From NCBI GenBank assembly GCA_001970955.1, contig MPUH01000859.1:1-31505 (forward strand): a stretch of DNA of 31,505 nt, written 5' to 3'. The stretch comes from Stentor coeruleus (Eukaryota; Ciliophora; Heterotrichea; Heterotrichida; Stentoridae). Within the stretch, counting starts at the first letter, position 1. Each line of letters starts with the position of its first letter. The notes under the pieces are model-generated. The model did not search any database. It saw only the letters and a program-made list of their open reading frames with translations, and was not told where the DNA came from. This document shows positions 1-10,376 of this stretch, in pieces. The position numbers and the translations under genes were made by a program.

Positions 1-3000
1 GAATATGGATGTGTAAATTCTACAAGTTGTTTATTGTGCTATGATCCAAACTGTAAAATATGTTCAACATTTTCTAACTGCGACCAGTGTTTACAAGGGT
101 ACTTTCTAATTAATAGCACATCATGTATAGGCTGCCACTTATCTTGCAATGCATGCTCAAATTTTACTTATATGGATTGTTTATCTTGTAATACAAACTT
201 CTTATATTATCAAGATTTTTCTAGATGCTTACCTTCTATTTACTGTCCTAAGAATTATAATAATGATCCATCAACAGGCAATTGTGTGCCAAGTTCTGAT
301 CTTCGTGTTTTAAGTTTATCATTTGGAAATCTTCAAGGATATTATACAGATTCTATATCTAATATAATGTTTCAAAGTGGAGAAACTGCTAATTATTACC
401 CAGATTATGAACTTTCTGATGTCCTTGGAGTAAAAGACCGTGGAGTATATTTCAACTATAGTTCTTTCATAAGTATGCAAACACCAAATATTTCTAATTT
501 GATTCTTGGGCCAAATTTCACAATATCTTTATGGCTAAATGTTAATGAAAATGGTAAAATATTTACAAGAACTTATGATAGTTTAGAATACATAACAATT
601 TCAGCTGATCAAGGTATAATTTTTTCTATAAAAACACAATCAGAAGTGCAGATAATAAACTTTCTATCAACAACTTTATATAATTCTTGGCATTTAGTTC
701 AAATAGCCAAACAAATTTACAACGATGGCGAAATGATCTTGCTATATATTGACAGCGATTATCAATCCAAAACTTATCCTTCTTATTATCAAGACCCTAT
801 TTTTAGTATTCAAACATTATTCGGAGACTTTATTTCAAGTTTTAAAGGTTTTTTATGGTCTGTAGACATAACTAACAGTTTCCAATTACTTGAATTTACA
901 ACAAGTACTTCATGTTTTTATCCAATACAATTAACTTCATGTATACCTTTTTGCCCAATAACAAGTTTTTATCAACCAGAAAATAACACATGTGAAGAAT
1001 GTCTTTCAACCTGTAACTCATGCTTATATGCTAATCAATGCAATTTATGCCAAGACCCATTATGCTTACATTGTCCTGATTATACAACTTGTATTCAATG
1101 TAAAAACTATTCGCAATTTATAAATGATACATGTGTTTGTAATCAAGGTTTTATGTATAACTCCCAACAAGAATCTTGCATTTCTCCCGAATGTTTTACT
1201 GGCTGTAGTGTTTGTTATGGCTATGAAGTTTTTGAATGTTTACAATGCAATAATAGCTTTGAGTTCATAGAAGGAATTTGTGAGAAAATTCCAACTGGAT
1301 ACATAAAATCTGATACAGGGTATATACTAGAAAAAACAAAGGTATTTGAGATTGATTTTGATGGATTAGATGGGATTGCTTATGATAGTGTAAGCAAAGT
1401 TCCTATATTAACAGGAAATAGTCAAAAGTTTTATCCAGACTATGATGAAGAAGACCCAATTCCTTCATATTTACGAGGTTATTACTTTAATGGGAATTCT
1501 AGTATAATGAGAATGCCTATATTTGATAACTATACACAAAACCCTCTTATCCTTCCTCCTTCTTGGGGTGTTGAACTCTGGTTTATGCCTATATCATCAG
1601 GACCACTTCTTTACTCAAATAGTACTAATACATCTCTATTTACAATCTCTTTAAATACATCTTATCTTTTGCTAAATATATACTTAGCTGGTCAAGGACA
1701 TATTTCTATTAACTCATCAAGTCCTTTTATCCTCAACAAATGGAATATTTTAAAAACATTTTTAAGCTATAACCAATCAGAAAGTACTATTAAAATATAT
1801 ATAAACAATGCTCTTGATAACATTATTTCATTAGGCAACGGGATTTTTGTAAATGTCTTCTCGAATACTTCTATAACAATAGGGGCAATACAGTATGAAA
1901 GCTATTTTTCAGGGTTTATTTATTATTTATCATTTTATATTTCAGAAGATTATAAATACTCAAGACAACTTTTAGACTGTTTAATTGGAAAAGATGGGAA
2001 TTGCATACCTGAGTGTTTGCTAAATGAATATTGGGTAGGACCTGAGAGTGATAAATGTGAATCTTGCTCTGGTTTATGTTCAAATGGCTGTAGAAATGGG
2101 TTTTCATGTAGTCTTTGTGATGATTATCTATGTGCATATTGTAATGGTTATGCTAAAGATAGTTGCAATCAGTGTATGGAATATGCTGGGAATAGTGATT
2201 CTTGTGCATGTCAAGAACCTAGTAAACTTGATTTAATAAAGTACATATGCGTAGTTTGTAAAGAAAATGAGTATTTCGATGGGACTACATGCATTAAATG
2301 TCCTGATAGATGTGCTCATTGTGACGGAAATCAATGTTATAATTGTGTTGATAATGCAAAAATGCTAGATCAAAATTGCCTTTGTCTAGTAGGATATAAT
2401 GGAACTGAAACTTGTCAAGAGTCAATATTAAATGTCAATGTTAAAATTACAAGCTCAAACAATATAATTTTCATGTTTGACTCACCTCTTTTAACTATCC
2501 CTTCTGATTCTATAAAATTATCTTCCTGTATTTCTCAATCATTTACACTAGAATCTTGGGACTCTTTCGAATACTATCTTAATATTTTCTATTATGATGC
2601 TATACCAGAAAAATGTTATCTTTTAATAACCTTAGATACTACTTCTATTATATCTAAATATAATGGACTTCTTAAGCATTCATTTTTCAATTTTACTCTT
2701 ACTCCAACTCCAATATCTAAAGAAGCAGCTAATATTAAACTTACAGTTTCAGCTCAAAAAGCAAGTGAAACAACAACAACAGCTTCTACTGCAGCTTCAG
2801 TTTCAACTTCAATGTTAAACCCTAATCCTGCATGTCTATGGAGTTTTATAAATACAATACAAATGATATGTTTTATAAGTATGTCAAGTGTACCTTTGCC
2901 ACCTAAATTTAAAGGGTATTTGAAAGGTCTTAAAAAATATAATATGTTTCCTAATATTTTTGAGTATTTTGTTCCAGAAGCTGGGGATAAGAGACCGTTT

Positions 3001-3936
3001 GATAAAGCTTATGATTTCGGGTATAAGACTAATTTATTGTTGTTGAATAGTGGGAATTATATTTCAGCATTTTTATTTATGATTAGTGTTTTTATGGTTT
3101 TTTTGGTTTTAAAGAGATTTACTCATGTTAAGCCATTTTCTATTGGCTTTGTTAAGAATAAGATTGAGAATACAGTTAAAAATTATAAGTATGGAGCTTT
3201 TATAAGGTTCTGGATTACATGCTATATGGAGGTATTTGCAGCTTCATTAATAGCTGTCATAATGTTTGATTTTTCATCAGGTGGGCTTATTGTTAACCTT
3301 ATTGTGTCAATTATCATGATAGTAACAATTATTTAGGGTATAGTTCTCGCAACTCCAATAGTATTTTTCATCTTAAGTTATAAAAATCGTGCTAAAATCA
3401 ATCAAAACGATACTGAAATCACAGCTAATTGGGGAACTTTATTCTATGAATTCAATAATGATAAAGGTCTTGGAAGTTCCCAATATTATTTCTACTTTTT
3501 CACTAGACGTATTTTATTTATTCTAATACAGTTTTTATTACAAGAATGGCCAATAATTCAATTAAGTTTAAACATAACAATATCAGTTACAGTAATTTTT
3601 ATATAGAATCTGTTTTATTTAATGGTTTTTAGACCTTTTAGTGAGATGATTTTAAATATAACAAATTGTATTAGTGAATTCGGTATAATGATGATATTCA
3701 TTTTAGCTGCGATTAATATGATGAGAATAAGTGAAAAAATGCATGATTCTATGGATGTACTTTTAGTGTTTTTTGTGAATTTTATTATGTATGTTCAAAT
3801 GGCTAGTTCAGTTTTGGTTTTTGTTAAGAATATTGTGAAGATTATAAAAATGAAGAGGAATAGAGTTATTCCTATTAACTTTAACACAAATAATATTGAT
3901 ACTAGTCATCAAGAAAAAACTATTGAGAAGATTTAG
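1..3936 (+). CDS. Large Cys-rich / lectin-like multi-pass surface protein, 5'-truncated
   Basis: The reading frame is open from base 1, so the N-terminus lies outside the window. Three exons (1-3321, 3337-3591, 3607-3936) encode 1301 residues and end at TAG. Three Cys-rich blocks with CxxC spacing, furin/EGF-receptor-like (about residues 1-100, 314-447 and 659-810), alternate with two concanavalin/LamG-like beta domains (about 106-305 and 448-658; the second contains WGVELWFMP). A Ser/Thr-rich linker (about 917-940) leads to a C-terminal region with about seven hydrophobic helices and RPFSEMILN near the end. Large ciliate surface proteins often have this layout, with a tail resembling TRP/polycystin-type membrane domains. 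Many N-x-S/T sites fit an extracellular N-terminal part. Role inferred: surface receptor or mechanosensor. Channel versus receptor cannot be decided from the sequence. Confidence 0.8.
3322..3336 (+). other. 15-nt intron
   Basis: The sequence is GTAACAATTATTTAG, in phase 0, with A at position 10. If retained it gives an in-frame TAG. Removing it joins SIIMI to GIVLATPIV within one hydrophobic helix. Confidence 0.9.
3592..3606 (+). other. 15-nt intron
   Basis: The sequence is GTAATTTTTATATAG, in phase 0, with A at position 10. Its last codon is an in-frame TAG. Removing it joins NITISVT to NLFYLMVFRPF, a continuous hydrophobic segment. Confidence 0.9.
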
Positions 3937-4275
3937 GATTTTAGGATTATAGTTAGTAGTAATAGTTTAAATTTTTAGGTAAAAATAGTTTTGATATAAG
4001 TACTCAATTAGTGTTTTTGTAATTGTTTATAATATTATTTTAAATTTATATTTTATGCTAGCTTTATTTAATTTATAACACAATTTATATTTAAATTCAT
4101 TCCTTTTAGAGCAAATAATCATACTATGCTTACCTTCTCCTTTAAGTCAACTAATAATAGTATTTTTTCTAATAAAAATATGTAAATCACAAAAATCTAA
4201 GAATCAAAAAATATTAAAATTAAACCCTAAAAAATGCAAACCCAATAAAAAGTTTATCTCTACTCTAAAAGCCAA
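3937..4275. other. Intergenic, AT-rich
   Basis: This separates the surface-protein stop from the tandem GTPase duplication. It has short poly-A and poly-T runs. No convincing reading frame or RNA gene was seen. Confidence 0.6.
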
Positions 4276-4320
4276 CTTAAAAGAAATCGATAAAAAATAG
4301 GAAAATATTTTCCAAGATAA

Positions 4321-4815
4321 ATGGAGTTCAAAATAGTTTTTTTAGGTCCTCAGAGTTCAGGGAAAAGTGCTTTTCTTCTTCGCGCTATAGCCGACAATTA
4401 CCATGAAAATTACTTTTCTACCTGTGGTGCATCATATATGGGGAAAATAATTATTATTGACGAAAATCAGTACAAGCTAAATTTTTGGGACATAGGTGGG
4501 GATGAAAGACTTGTGCAGCTTTCTGTAATGTATACAAGAGATGCTGATGCAATTCTCCTGTTTTATGATACTTCCAATGATTTAGGCTTTGATAAAATAC
4601 CTGAATTAGTTACTTTTTATAAGAATACAATCCCCTCTGATTCGTGTCTATTTATTATAGGCGCTAAAGTAGACTGTGGAAATAATACTCCAGCTATTGG
4701 AAAAGCAGTGCGTTTTTGTAATGAAAATGGCATAAAACATTTTCTCACCAGTTCAAAAACAAGAGAAAATGTCGACAGTATTGTTCAAGAAATCACTAAA
4801 AAATGCATAGGATAA
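4321..4815 (+). CDS. Small Rab-like GTPase, divergent G motifs
   Basis: This encodes 164 residues. The ATG follows an in-frame TAA directly, which fixes the start. The Ras/Rab fold shows in the P-loop GPQSSGKS (9-16), the switch-I Thr34, and WDIGGDE (56-62) in the place of WDTAGQE. The motifs are altered. The catalytic Gln of switch II is Asp61. NKxD is AKVD (115-118), losing the guanine-contacting Asn. SAK is SSK (144-146). The tail ends KKCIG and has no proper CaaX or CC motif, so prenylation is doubtful. The nearest relative in the window is the GTPase at 5705. It may bind nucleotide poorly or act as a scaffold. That the frame stays open while its tandem copy has decayed suggests it is still functional. 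Confidence 0.85.
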   Translation: MEFKIVFLGPQSSGKSAFLLRAIADNYHENYFSTCGASYMGKIIIIDENQYKLNFWDIGGDERLVQLSVMYTRDADAILLFYDTSNDLGFDKIPELVTFYKNTIPSDSCLFIIGAKVDCGNNTPAIGKAVRFCNENGIKHFLTSSKTRENVDSIVQEITKKCIG

Positions 4816-4885
4816 TTTTAGCTTTAAGGATTATTATTGACTTAAAAGAAATCGATAAAATATAGGTAAATATTTTCCAAGATAG

Positions 4886-5378
4886 ATAGAATTCAAAATA
4901 GTTCTTTTAGGACCTCAGAGTTTAGGGAAAACTACTTTTCTCCTTCGCCCTGTAGTCGAAAGTTTCCATAAAGGCTACTTTTCTACCTCTGGTGCGTCGT
5001 ATATGGGGAAATTAATCAATATTGATGAAAATTGGTGTAAGCTGATTTTTTTAGGACGTAGGTGGGGATGAAAGACTATTGCAGTTTTTTGCGATGTATT
5101 CAAGAATTGCTAATTCAATTCTCCTGTTTTATAATACTTCCAATAATTTAGGCTTTGAAAAAATACCTGAGTTAGTTACTTTTTATAAGAATTAATTCCC
5201 TCTGATTCGTGTCTATTTATTATAAGCACTAAAATAGACTGTGGAAAAGATACTCCAGCTATTGGAAAAACAGTACTTTTTGTAATGAAAATAATATAAA
5301 ATATTTTTTTATCAGTTCAAAAACAGGATAAATATCAGCAGTACTGTTCAAGAAATTACTGAAAAATGTATAGGATAA
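4886..5378 (+). pseudogene. Decayed tandem copy of the Rab-like GTPase
   Basis: This aligns along its length with the gene at 4321. The ATG has become ATA. A small insertion lies near 5046-5056, before the G3 region. A frame change and stop lie near 5190, and further stops follow (near 5245 and 5325). The P-loop region (reading GPQSLGKT) and the start of switch I are still recognisable. No frame spans it. Confidence 0.9.
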
Positions 5379-5404
5379 TTTTAGCTTTAAGGATTATTAT
5401 TGAC

Positions 5405-5704
5405 TAAAATCTATTTGTTTGCCTAAAATAATAACAAAAATTTTTTTGGTATATTTGTATACTAGATGAAAAAAATTCCTAAAAGGGTTTTAATGATAAT
5501 AGAAAAAGATAGTTTTAGAAATTTTCAGGTAAAAGTAATTTTATAGAAGATTTAAACTTATCGAAAGCTTATTTAACTATTAATAGAAACGTAAATATAC
5601 TATTAAAACTGTTTTTATCTTATAAAAAAATTCTTTAACTTTTTGTAGAATCATAAAATCTTTGATTCTTTTTTCTATCAAACTTTTATGCCAAACTTAT
5701 AAAT
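5405..5704. other. Intergenic, AT-rich
   Basis: This 300-bp stretch lies between the GTPase pseudogene and the second intact GTPase. It presumably holds the promoter and 5' UTR of the latter. No specific motif was recognised. Confidence 0.5.
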
Positions 5705-6241
5705 ATGGCTGAAGAAGAATTAGTCTCAGAAAACAGTCTACGCCAGGTGAAAATTGTTTTATGTGGGCATTCAGGATCAGGAAAAACAAATTTTTCTTTG
5801 CGATTAATGCACAATCACTTTAAAGAAGATACTTACCCTACTGTGGGTGCTTCATTTATGTTAAAAAATATTAGTATAGATGACATCGAATTCAAAATAA
5901 TTATGATAGATATAGCTGGAGATGAACGTTACAAAAGTTTAGTTAAAATGTATAATAGAGATTCCTCAGCTACAGTTTTTATGTATGACAGCACTAATGA
6001 ATTAGGAGTTGATGGCACTTTAGATCTTTTTAAATATGTTTTTTCAGATAATACACCTGATAAACCAATTTTTGTAGTTGGTAATAAAAGTGATATTCCA
6101 AGTAATGCAGTTGCTGTTGAAAAAGCTCAGAATTTTTGTCAAGAAAATGGGTTCAAGCATTTTCTCTCCAGTGCAAAAACAGGGGAAAATGTAGAGAATA
6201 TAGTTAAAGAAATCATGAAAGTTTCTTTAGGGGTAGATTAA
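5705..6241 (+). CDS. Small Rab-like GTPase
   Basis: This encodes 178 residues in one exon with a standard ATG. All five guanine-nucleotide motifs are present: the P-loop GHSGSGKT (21-28), switch-I Thr46 in PTVGASF, DIAGDE (69-74), NKSD (127-130) and SSAK (155-158). It should bind GTP. The switch-II Gln that drives hydrolysis in Rabs is Asp73, so intrinsic hydrolysis may be slow or use other chemistry. The C-terminus, MKVSLGVD, has no Cys, so it cannot be prenylated in the usual way. An acidic extension precedes the G domain. It is a paralogue of the gene at 4321, sharing GASxM, GDER, QENG/NENG and KHFL. A Rab family member is likely; the subfamily is not assignable. Confidence 0.9.
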   Translation: MAEEELVSENSLRQVKIVLCGHSGSGKTNFSLRLMHNHFKEDTYPTVGASFMLKNISIDDIEFKIIMIDIAGDERYKSLVKMYNRDSSATVFMYDSTNELGVDGTLDLFKYVFSDNTPDKPIFVVGNKSDIPSNAVAVEKAQNFCQENGFKHFLSSAKTGENVENIVKEIMKVSLGVD

Positions 6242-6746
6242 TAGAGATTTTTTTAATAGGGTTTGGCTGATTTCTAATTAAATAAAATTTTGTGTGAAAA
6301 AATATTAGAAAATGCTTGTATAAAATATGAATAAAATATAATGCTATAAGGATAAAATTAGAAAAAATTAATAGTTAAAATGGGTTTGAGAGATATGATG
6401 CTCGGATACTAATATTGATTAGGTATAAGGATTTTTATATATTATAAAAATAAAGGATAGTATATTTTTAAGTTTTTGGGAACTAAATAGCTGAAAATTA
6501 TGTTGTCTTTATTATGGATTAAGAATAAATAATCTTAAATGCATACTTTACTAATCTTGCTAAAAATCAAGCATAAAATTCATTCTTTGCAATTCTATAA
6601 AAAAATACTCTTAATTTTATACGCTTTTAGTGAAAATTATTTTAAGCACAATAGATGCTTATCTCTTAATATTAGAACTAATAAATAATAGCATCTATAT
6701 TTCTAACATATCTAAAAATTATTTGATTATAAAAACTAAAATCATT
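6242..6746. other. Intergenic, AT-rich
   Basis: The reading frame of the next gene extends upstream to about 6630 but has no ATG there, so that part is treated as leader. Nothing else was seen. Confidence 0.5.
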
Positions 6747-7796
6747 ATGGGAATAGATTGTTCATGTATGAGAATGGAATTTCTTGAGGAAAAAACAATT
6801 ATGATAGGTGACGCTAATCATTTGCAATACAAAGATAATAGCCACTTACTTACCTCAACAGCATTAGCAGAAAAATACGATATTTCAGTTGGTTCAGTTG
6901 AAATTTTTAGCAAAAATAATACTGTCGCTTTAACATCTCTTAGTAGGAGGTTTTTGACAATCAAAATGACAAAAGATCCAACGAATTTCTTTGAAACTTG
7001 TAAAAATCAATTTGATTATTTTGTTCCTGCTGAAATCAAGTACATAGAAACAATTTTATGCCCTATTATCACAAACGTCCCAGATACTGTATATAAGCTT
7101 TCTAAGAATGAAATTTATCAAGGAAATTTCGATTATCTTATGCGTAAAACTGGTCCTGGATATCAACTATTGAACAATGAGAAATACAGTGGGCATTTTT
7201 CCAAAGGTAACTGCGAAGGATTTGGTAGGGTTATCAAACCTGATGGAAGTATCCTTGAAGGGGATTTTAAAAAAGGAAATCTTGAAGGAGAAGGGGCATC
7301 TTTAGAAAGGGGGATTCGATATAAAGGGAATTTTATCCATGGGATTAAAGCTGGAGAAGGTCGAGAAGAGTGGCCAGATAAAACTGTTTATATTGGCCAG
7401 TTTTTCAATAACCTAAAACATGGGACAGGCAAGTTTGTATGGAGTAACGGAAACAAGTTTAAAGGGCAATTTCAAAATGGAGATATTTCAGGAGAAGGTG
7501 TTTTTAAATGGAAAAATGGGAAAAAATATACAGGAATGTGGAAAAATAATAAAATGCATGGCCAAGGGAAATTTGAATGGCCAAATGGGAAAGTTTATAT
7601 AGGAGAGTATAAATTTGATATCAAAGATGGAATAGGGAAACTCATATGGCCAGATGGAAGAGAATATGAAGGAGAATGGAAAGATGGTTTACAACATGGA
7701 GAAGGAGTTTATAAGTGGTTTAACAAGATAAAAAATATCCAAGAGTCAAGGAAAGGTCTTTGGGAAAACGGGAATCGAGTTTCTTGGTTAAATTAA
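6747..7796 (+). CDS. MORN-repeat protein with predicted N-terminal acylation
   Basis: This encodes 349 residues from the first in-frame ATG. The frame is open to 6630 but without ATG. The N-terminus MGIDCSCMR fits N-myristoylation (Gly2, Ser6) with adjacent Cys5 and Cys7 for palmitoylation. Residues about 20-120 form an unrecognised N-terminal domain. From about 145 to 327 there are eight MORN repeats of about 23 residues (for example KYSGHFSKGNCEGFGRV and EYEGEWKDGLQHGEG). A weaker one starts near 124 (IYQGNF). MORN arrays bind membranes or act as elongated scaffolds; in protists they are common at cortical and ciliary structures. Membrane-anchored scaffold is the inference. It shares its anchor type with the small genes after 23.5 kb. 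Confidence 0.88.
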   Translation: MGIDCSCMRMEFLEEKTIMIGDANHLQYKDNSHLLTSTALAEKYDISVGSVEIFSKNNTVALTSLSRRFLTIKMTKDPTNFFETCKNQFDYFVPAEIKYIETILCPIITNVPDTVYKLSKNEIYQGNFDYLMRKTGPGYQLLNNEKYSGHFSKGNCEGFGRVIKPDGSILEGDFKKGNLEGEGASLERGIRYKGNFIHGIKAGEGREEWPDKTVYIGQFFNNLKHGTGKFVWSNGNKFKGQFQNGDISGEGVFKWKNGKKYTGMWKNNKMHGQGKFEWPNGKVYIGEYKFDIKDGIGKLIWPDGREYEGEWKDGLQHGEGVYKWFNKIKNIQESRKGLWENGNRVSWLN

Positions 7797-8321
7797 TGTT
7801 AAATGATTGATTTAGTATTTTTTAGGGATATGAATTGACAAGATTATAAAATGAAGAAACTGATATTTACTAGGATTATGAGTTAATATAGTTAGATTAT
7901 ATATGAAGATAATTATTTTTGGATAGAAAAACATGTTTATATGATTTTTTATTTTTTTTTTAGAGAGACTAGATTTTTTTATTATAGATTTTATGTGTAA
8001 TGCATAATAAGATTTTATTATAAAAGTATCTTACAATTTTCTAATAAAAACCAAACTAAATCCCAGGGTAAAAATTGTGTATATTTTTTTAAAGACAAGA
8101 CCCATCTATTGCAATAAGAAAATCAAAAAACTTATAAACTCTAAAAAGATTATATTATAATTACAATCTAAATAAGTATTTAAAAACCAAAATATCTTAA
8201 ACACATAAAAAAAAATATCAATTTTGCAATAAATTAAAGTAAACCAATTTTCTATTTATATAAATATTTTCATTATCCACAACACATAAATCCTATAAAC
8301 CTTTCTCACATTTAAAACTTT
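7797..8321. other. Intergenic, AT-rich
   Basis: This lies between the convergent MORN gene and the minus-strand gene, so it holds both 3' ends. It has long A and T runs. No gene was seen. Confidence 0.5.
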
Positions 8322-8478
8322 TATACAAATTTCACAAACACTATAATTTAATTATAATTATACCTTCTGACAGTTTTTCGTTGTTATCGAAATTTTATAN
8401 TATACAAATTTCACAAACACTATAATTTAATTATAATTATACCTTCTGACAGTTTTTCGTTGTTATCGAAATTTTATA
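8322..8478. repeat. 78-bp duplication flanking a single N
   Basis: 8322-8399 and 8401-8478 are identical, with N at 8400 between them. The unit includes the 3' end of the minus-strand gene. This is the expected look of two overlapping contigs joined without merging, so it is probably not a biological repeat. Confidence 0.9.
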
Positions 8479-8874
8479 TGCATCGTCAAACTGTGGAGTT
8501 TCTGTTTCAATATCAGAACAGTCGAATTTTGTAGTTAACGACTGATCAACTTTCTTTTTATGTTCGAATAATGGTCTAAGATCTTTTACATTCAATCTTA
8601 ATGTTGGGGACAAATATTTAAACCTTCTGTTTTTTGTAAATCCTGCTGGTTTTATAGGAGGTAAAGGATCATTAATGATTTTGTTAGCATTAAAAGAAGT
8701 TGTTGTCTGGGTATTTAGAATATACATATCAGGATAATCTGGTAAGCTTCTTCTTGTTTGATATAGTTTTATAAGTAAAGGGGGTTTCTTTTTCTTGCTA
8801 CTTATTTGAGGAAAAGGGTTTATAGGAGTTGCTATGCTTAACTTTTTAGACTTGTTCTTTTCAGATATTGACAT
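8437..8874 (-). CDS. Small basic, Lys/Ser/Thr/Pro-rich protein, unknown
   Basis: This encodes 145 residues from ATG (MSISEKNKSKK) to TAA. It has no signal peptide, membrane helix or recognised domain. The N-terminal half is Lys/Pro-rich (SSKKKKPPLL) and the C-terminal part is more acidic (DCSDIETETP). An open frame of this length without homopolymer bias is unlikely by chance in such AT-rich DNA. It looks like a disordered, possibly cytoskeletal or regulatory protein. Its 3' end is duplicated across the N at 8400, but this leaves the coding frame intact. Confidence 0.65.
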   Translation of the reverse strand: MSISEKNKSKKLSIATPINPFPQISSKKKKPPLLIKLYQTRRSLPDYPDMYILNTQTTTSFNANKIINDPLPPIKPAGFTKNRRFKYLSPTLRLNVKDLRPLFEHKKKVDQSLTTKFDCSDIETETPQFDDAYKISITTKNCQKV

Positions 8875-10376
8875 AATGTATTACAATGGGATATTACATT
8901 TTATTTTAGCGTTTATTGAATATTTGTTTGTTATGAGGTATTTTGATATGAAGAAGCTATTAAATAGATTATTTAGTCTTTTTTGAACCTTTTTGTACCT
9001 AAATTTGAGTAGATTTTTAAGCTGGTTTTTTAATTTTCATTTAACAGTTTACATTTTGGAAGCTGTTTGAATATGTAATGTATATAGTTTAGATGCTAAA
9101 ATATTTACTATTTTGTTATTTATTTATATATGGAAAATATTGGCATACTGTCACATGAAATAATTTGGCTCCTCGTTTTTCAAGCTAATTTTTCTTCTCT
9201 GATGGAAGATTTAAGTATTTCCCAAACTCTAATGAGAACTAAATTTATAAAATTTCTTTTAGTTGTGTATATAATTATGTTTGATTATCAAAATGATTGA
9301 TAAATTTTCAACTAAATACAAACTTATTTGCTATGAAGATTTTTAAAAGATATTTATTATATCAGAAACATAAATTTCTCTAAATATTTCTATAAAAGCA
9401 TATAAGTATTGCAAGTTTATTTTATCAAACAAAATTTCGATTGTCATTTGTCAAGTTGATCATATGATTTTCTTCATAGTTTCAATTTTTTTATCTAATA
9501 TGATATTTCTTAATACCAAATATTAGCACAATAAATAATTAGGATATAATAATATAAGAAACCTATATTCAAATACTAGTATAATTTTCGAGATTATTAC
9601 TGGTATTTTGATATATAAAAAAAAGCCTTTAACTCATAAATGTTTTTTAATTTAGTGTAATTCGTAATTTGAAATTGTAATTTATAACTAATTTTGTATA
9701 CAAAATATTCGCTGATAAATCAAGATACAGGTATTGATTAATAGGAAAAATCTTATATTTTTAGAATAATTCACAATAAATTTAGGTATACAGGCACAAA
9801 AATGTGACAATACTTTTTGATAAAGAATTGGTACAATAAAATATATAAATATCTAGTGATTTCATCACTGCTTATTCAATATCATAATAAAATGCAAGAG
9901 TAATAAAATTATCAAATTAGTTATAAAATAGATTACTTTATATGTATAATTTTGATATAATAATAAATAATATACACCAGAACTATCTTACTTATTTGAT
10001 GAGCAAAAAACTTAGGACTCATTTAGGTATATATTTTTTTATAATAGTTAAGACTCTTCATAAAATAATATAAATTATTATTCTGAATATATAAATTATG
10101 CAACCTGATTCACTTTCGCTTACTATAACTTTTTCTAATCAAAATATCACAAAACCCAAATCAAAATTACACATATCTTCAACAATAAAAATTACCTAAA
10201 ACATTATTACTTGTTTTATCTTTTAAAGACTAGTTTAAATCATCTAGCTTTTCCCAAAACTCACCAAAACAAAATTTTAAGTACTAATTAAAAAGTCATC
10301 AAGGTCTTCGGAGTTAAAAAATTAAACCAAGTAGTTTTTAAATAACTATTAAACTACATCATAAAAATCCTCATAA
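8875..10376. other. Long intergenic region, AT-rich
   Basis: About 1.5 kb between divergent genes, so it should hold both promoters. There are stops in all frames and no RNA gene was recognised. Confidence 0.5.

Larger units (their letters stand above)
4276..5404 (+). repeat. Tandem duplication of a GTPase gene unit
   Basis: A unit of about 565 bp is present twice, head to tail: 4276-4840 and 4841 to about 5404. Each copy starts with CTTAAAAGAAATCGATAAAA and ends near GCTTTAAGGATTATTATTGA. Each contains the 5' flank, the whole gene and the 3' flank. Copy 1 is open; copy 2 has many point changes and indels. Confidence 0.9.

Noticed and set aside
3334..3336. In-frame TAG codons read as reassigned sense codons
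   Set aside because: Each in-frame TAG inside a gene is the last codon of a 15-nt GTA...TAG intron, so no code change is needed.
4318..4323. TAA directly before ATG as a translational signal (also at 10374 and 15321)
   Set aside because: TAAATG is frequent by chance in DNA this AT-rich. Only some genes have it.
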